DNA from: Paragorgia papillata
Taxonomy: Eukaryota; Cnidaria; Anthozoa; Scleralcyonacea; Coralliidae
DNA length: 64,000 nucleotides
NCBI GenBank assembly: GCA_035771165.1
Contig: JAWNZC010000234.1
Location: 1,634,001-1,698,000, forward strand
Direction: 5' to 3'
Part shown: piece after piece, positions 60,435 through 64,000 of the stretch
Layout: each line of letters starts with the position of its first letter
Numbering within the stretch: position 1 is the first letter of the stretch
Translations under genes and position numbers: made by a program
Notes under the pieces: generated by a model
The model's database searches: none
The model's input: only the letters and a program-made list of their open reading frames with translations
What the model was told of the DNA's origin: nothing

Positions 60435-63400
60435 TTACGAAAAAGAAAATCCCTTAGAACCATACTTAATGGCGATATCCATATGTTTTGCAAAATCTTC
60501 GAAGGTGGTGTATTTTGATGGCAAGGTCATACTCTGGAAGCATGTTTCCACTACAGGCAGCTCTATTTCGCTGTCAAACTTAACTAGCATCGTTTCTTTA
60601 TCGGTTGACGTCTGCAGCAAGTTAATGCCTGTCCAAAAACAGCACAAGTCCACCAAGTCTACACCCTCTTATAAAAAAAAGGAAAAGGCGCGAGTCATAC
60701 CAGTCATACACATGATAAAACTGTGCAAAGTTACAGTCAAAATGGAAATACCTTCCCAAATCTTCTTCTGTAGTTCGTTGCGTATTACTGTATTTCTGTA
60801 GCCGTTACGAAGCCTGAGAGAATCATTTGTTGAAAACTGTACATAAATAGTACAATTCAGCTTTTAATGGCATTTAATCATAATACATACAATAGATGTT
60901 TATCCCAAATTGATACCAACAGACGAATATACATCAAGAATTGGCGACTTTTATCGCTAGACTTTCCTCACGCTTCAGTAGCGGCTACAGAAATACAGTA
61001 ATACACAACCAACTACAAAAGTGGAAGTGGGAATATATGGCAGAGTTGGGTGTAGTGTATAGACATTACGGGTAATCCATGTATATTTCAAATATTTCTA
61101 AACGATGTACTCATTTGGAGATCATGCAGGCCCCATCTTAAAAACACTATAAGTGGAAGTTGGCCACCCGGATCAAGATTTTACTAAATTATGAAATTAC
61201 AGGGAAAAAGTAAGTTTACAGCCGAAATGAAAACATGGTGTTGTGATGTTTCCATGCAGCGGAGTCAGAAAGGGCATTCGCTTTAAAGTGTCACTCACCT
61301 CAAAAATTATTATTGTCTTATTTGGAAGAACTTTTAAAATGATAAAGTAACTTGTTTTGAAGATTTTCGCTTCTTCGCTTTGTTTTTGAGATATTTCAGT
61401 TTGATATGCAAATGTACGGAATTAACGTCACATGCATGCATATTAATGACTTATCGAAGACGTTTGTGTATCTCTTTCATTCTCGAACGAGATCCTTTAA
61501 AATCGAGAAGTCTGGTGTTGTGGGAGAAACACGCACACATGTTATTCATACTTTAGTGTTTTTATTTGATGAACGCGAAGATATATAACATTCTCTGATA
61601 AGTCATAATGCATGTGTGACGTAAATTCCTGACATTCGCATATCAAACAAAATAAAATATCTTAAAAACAAAGTGAAAAAGTGAAAATCGTCCAAAGAAG
61701 TTACTTTATCATTTTAAAAGTTCTTCCAAGTAAGACAATAAAAACTGTCGAGGTTAGTGGCACTTTAAAGGGCGATGCACTAATTTATTTTCCTATGTAC
61801 ACGATGCGATTTGTTGTAAACGACTGACATTTTGACGTATGTAAATGTACGCACGCTGTAATTTTTGTTTACGATTGCATGACGAATGATGAAACACGTA
61901 AATTTGCGTGAACACAATTGATCACATACACCAGGACAAGAATCGTATCGTGTACATAGGCCTTTAGAGGAGGAGATACTGTAGATTGTAGAAATAAATT
62001 ATGATTGTTATCACAAGCACAAACAGTATAATGAAAACATTGCGCAAACAAACTAAGAAAAGGCAATTACCTTCCTGTCTCTGTTCGACCATGTCAATAT
62101 AACGAAATAGGAACTGTGCCATATGTTCGTTCTCATCCCTGTCCTCGAAGTAAATCTTCTCTTTGAAATCATTGCCATGCAATCTGCGCTCATGATGCCT
62201 TGGGAAAATCAGGTTCGCAAGAACGGGCCACTTTGACATGTATGTGACGAGCTTTACCTCTTCCATACCTGTCAAAAGAGTGTACTGTTAGTCCCCACAA
62301 GAATAATTTTGGGCTTGCCCCTCAATCATGCAGGGCAATACGGGATGCTTGTATTTTACCTTTGCAGATATCGTCTATTTCTAATCGTCTTTTTTGAATG
62401 ATGTAGTAAACCAGTAGACCCTGAACCATAAATTTGCGATCTGAGTTATCTGGGTCCAATCCCGCCTCAAACAAGTACGGTTCCAAACAGCATTTTAGCG
62501 TCTCTGGTATCTTTTCATCACTCCCAAGACCATCGAACTAAAAAACAATGATTAGTTATGATAAGAACAGTGATTGGGTACAAGGTTGTCTTGTCAGAAA
62601 CACAAGGTAGTTGTCTTATAACTATATCAGTCGGAATAAAGTAGATATCTATTCAATGTTAATGTGCACTAGCTATGAAGGATATTCAAACCGGCCACTG
62701 TTTATTATAAATGATTGTTAATTGGTATATACCATGTGTCAAAGTTCGACTTTTGTGTTTTTTCATTGACGAGAGGTTCGAACGTAGTGGTCCAAAAATG
62801 GTGAAGTTCTTCGTGTACTAACACGCATATAGGCTGGCCATATAAGTCAAGATGGCAATGTCATTATAATGTCAAACCTATACTCGTAGCTTTAGTTTCA
62901 CTGTCATATATGGGCTGTTTTTCTGTTAACACATTTGAAAATTCAAACGGAAAAATGATTATGACAAAAGAAACATAGCTATATAATTAGTAGTAAAATT
63001 TAGAATTAATCGATTCCTACCTCTGAAATATATTCACGGAGGTCGGTGTCAGGGATATCTTCAATTGATAGAGGCGGCGGTCTTTCATCGACTTCGCTGG
63101 GTGGGTTGCACAAGTATTGCACTATAGCAGGGGAAATTCCATGTATGTATGGACCACTATGCAAAGCACAATGACCGATTATTCTACCGATCGCCTTGAA
63201 AGCACCTGTAAGTCGTAATGCTTGATCATGCACAGGCAAACGATGATCTTTCTCACCCTCAAAAAATATAGTAGGCTTTGACGTGATTTTCATACCCTCA
63301 TCTACTGTCTTGATTGCACATAAGAGAAATTCCCGTACAGGACCACTTCCTGCCCCTTCTTCGTCCTCAAACCTCACCCTAGGACGTGCCTTCAGGTTGT

Positions 63401-63918
63401 TTCTTCCGCCTTTATAACACGCAAATATATCAAGCTTGAGTTCCTCAACGCCTTCCATCCGGGATACAGTAAATAATTGCCGAGGGGCATTTTGGTCGAT
63501 CACCTCTTCTCTAAATTTCGTGATGGCTTCACTGACATTACTAACATCTTCGTCACCGATCAATATACGAGGGGAGTCCTCAGTGATTTCTTCACCATTT
63601 GCTTGTTCGACGCCTAAAAGCCGTGAACAAGAACTGTGTAAGCAATTTTTTGGGTGTCCGCAAAAGTCATCGACTCAGAAAACGTTTCTGACCTGCAGCC
63701 CTCGTTGCAGTCGCTTAAGAACTAAAATATTGTATGTACCTCAAGATTTTACTTGAGATAACCACTGTTTCATTACTTACTGCCAATTCTCTACCTAATC
63801 ACGTGCCACTTACCGAGTAAGCTTTGGGCGGCAACATTAGCATCACCATCAGATGCCGATAGTGCTGCCTGGATGTCTTCAGCAGTTGCAGTTGGACAGA
63901 TTTCTTCCAAAAATGATG
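60435..63918 (-). CDS. CUE-HECT ubiquitin-ligase-like gene, 3' exons (5' end outside window)
   Basis: Minus-strand exons: 63814-63918, 63021-63613, 62360-62537, 62071-62268 and 60435-60667 (stop). All have GT-AG borders and all phases close. The first visible exon is a CUE/UBA-like ubiquitin-binding segment (FLEEICPTATAEDIQAALSA...AAQSLLG). The next starts the HECT-like fold (RVRFEDEEGAGSGPVREFLL, then FFEGEKDHRLPVHDQALRL, AIGRIIGHCALHSGPYIHGI). The last has CCFWTGINLL, then ELPVVETCFQSMTLP and IKYGSKGFSFS at the C-terminus. The TCF box matches the HECT catalytic cysteine. Related to G2E3-like proteins that are multi-copy in cnidarians and fish. No stop or frameshift was seen, so it is probably a working gene or a young mobile-element cargo. 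Confidence 0.8.
61281..61770. repeat. Hairpin MITE-like element, copy B (in HECT intron)
   Basis: Full copy of the family at 1-474. Tips are CTTTAAAGTGTCACT and AGTGGCACTTTAAAG. The arms (TTGTCTTATTTGGAAGAACT...ATGATAAAGTAAC) are inverted at 61600-61760. No clear target duplication. Confidence 0.8.
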
Positions 63919-64000
63919 CTTGACTATATAATGCAATAAAACAAGTAGAAGTAAAAAAGCGAACCTTTCTAAATGAAAATTTACTGAAAGTTCTCTACGT

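Overview
This window is from an animal nuclear genome, most likely a cnidarian or a sponge (inferred from the gene and transposon families, not proven). It is AT-rich. Genes are split by GT-AG introns whose phases can be matched by eye. The families present are SAM-domain SAMD3-like, CUE-HECT, alpha-kinase, Ty3/gypsy, LINEs, Penelope-like, Polinton-like, integrase-type DNA transposons and many hairpin MITEs. No rRNA, tRNA, CRISPR array or prokaryotic operon structure was seen. Most of the window is mobile DNA, much of it nested.

Left third (1-24 kb). A hairpin MITE lies at the edge. A six-exon SAM-domain gene (7400 to 650, minus) is divergent from a multi-exon zinc-finger/transposase-like gene (7630 to 14338, plus). 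They share a 229-bp intergenic promoter with two E2F-type sites. The transposase-like gene is decayed, with an in-frame stop and frameshifts. Next come a GAGTT/AACTC minisatellite (15.2-17.25 kb) interrupted by another element, a 1-kb inverted repeat (18.0-19.1 kb), a 5'-truncated LINE (19.4-21.7 kb) sitting inside a hairpin element, and a Penelope-like element with an inverted tail (22.2-23.9 kb).

Middle (24.4-44.7 kb) is a four-layer nest. A LINE 3' end is split by a 19,960-bp element with TAGCCTGCGA ends and a 9-bp target duplication. That element contains a minus-strand gypsy retrotransposon (27682-42475). The gypsy integrase gene is split by a 10,833-bp Polinton-like element (28652-39484) with AG...CT ends and the 6-bp target duplication AATGTA. 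The innermost element is almost entirely one palindrome: two near-identical ~5.2-kb arms meet at a tandem array of short palindromes. Each arm carries the distal part of a packaging-ATPase gene and a small zinc-finger ORF.

Right third (45-64 kb). A 7,043-bp DNA transposon (45340-52382) has ~312-bp terminal inverted repeats and the 6-bp duplication AACTTA. It carries an integrase-type DD38E transposase gene (plus) and, convergent with it, a second gene for a 367-residue RING-finger protein (minus) whose exon phases all close. Beyond it are alpha-kinase-like gene pieces separated by a hAT-like relic, a Penelope-type reverse transcriptase fragment, the 3' part of another integrase-like gene (57.8-59.1 kb), several MITEs with clear target duplications, and the 3' exons of a CUE-HECT ubiquitin-ligase-like gene running off the right edge (minus).

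The strongest candidates for undescribed biology are the fully palindromic Polinton-like element and the two-gene integrase/RING transposon. The SAM / zinc-finger-transposase head-to-head pair may be a comparable two-gene arrangement. All exon boundaries were placed by reading splice signals and phases by eye.
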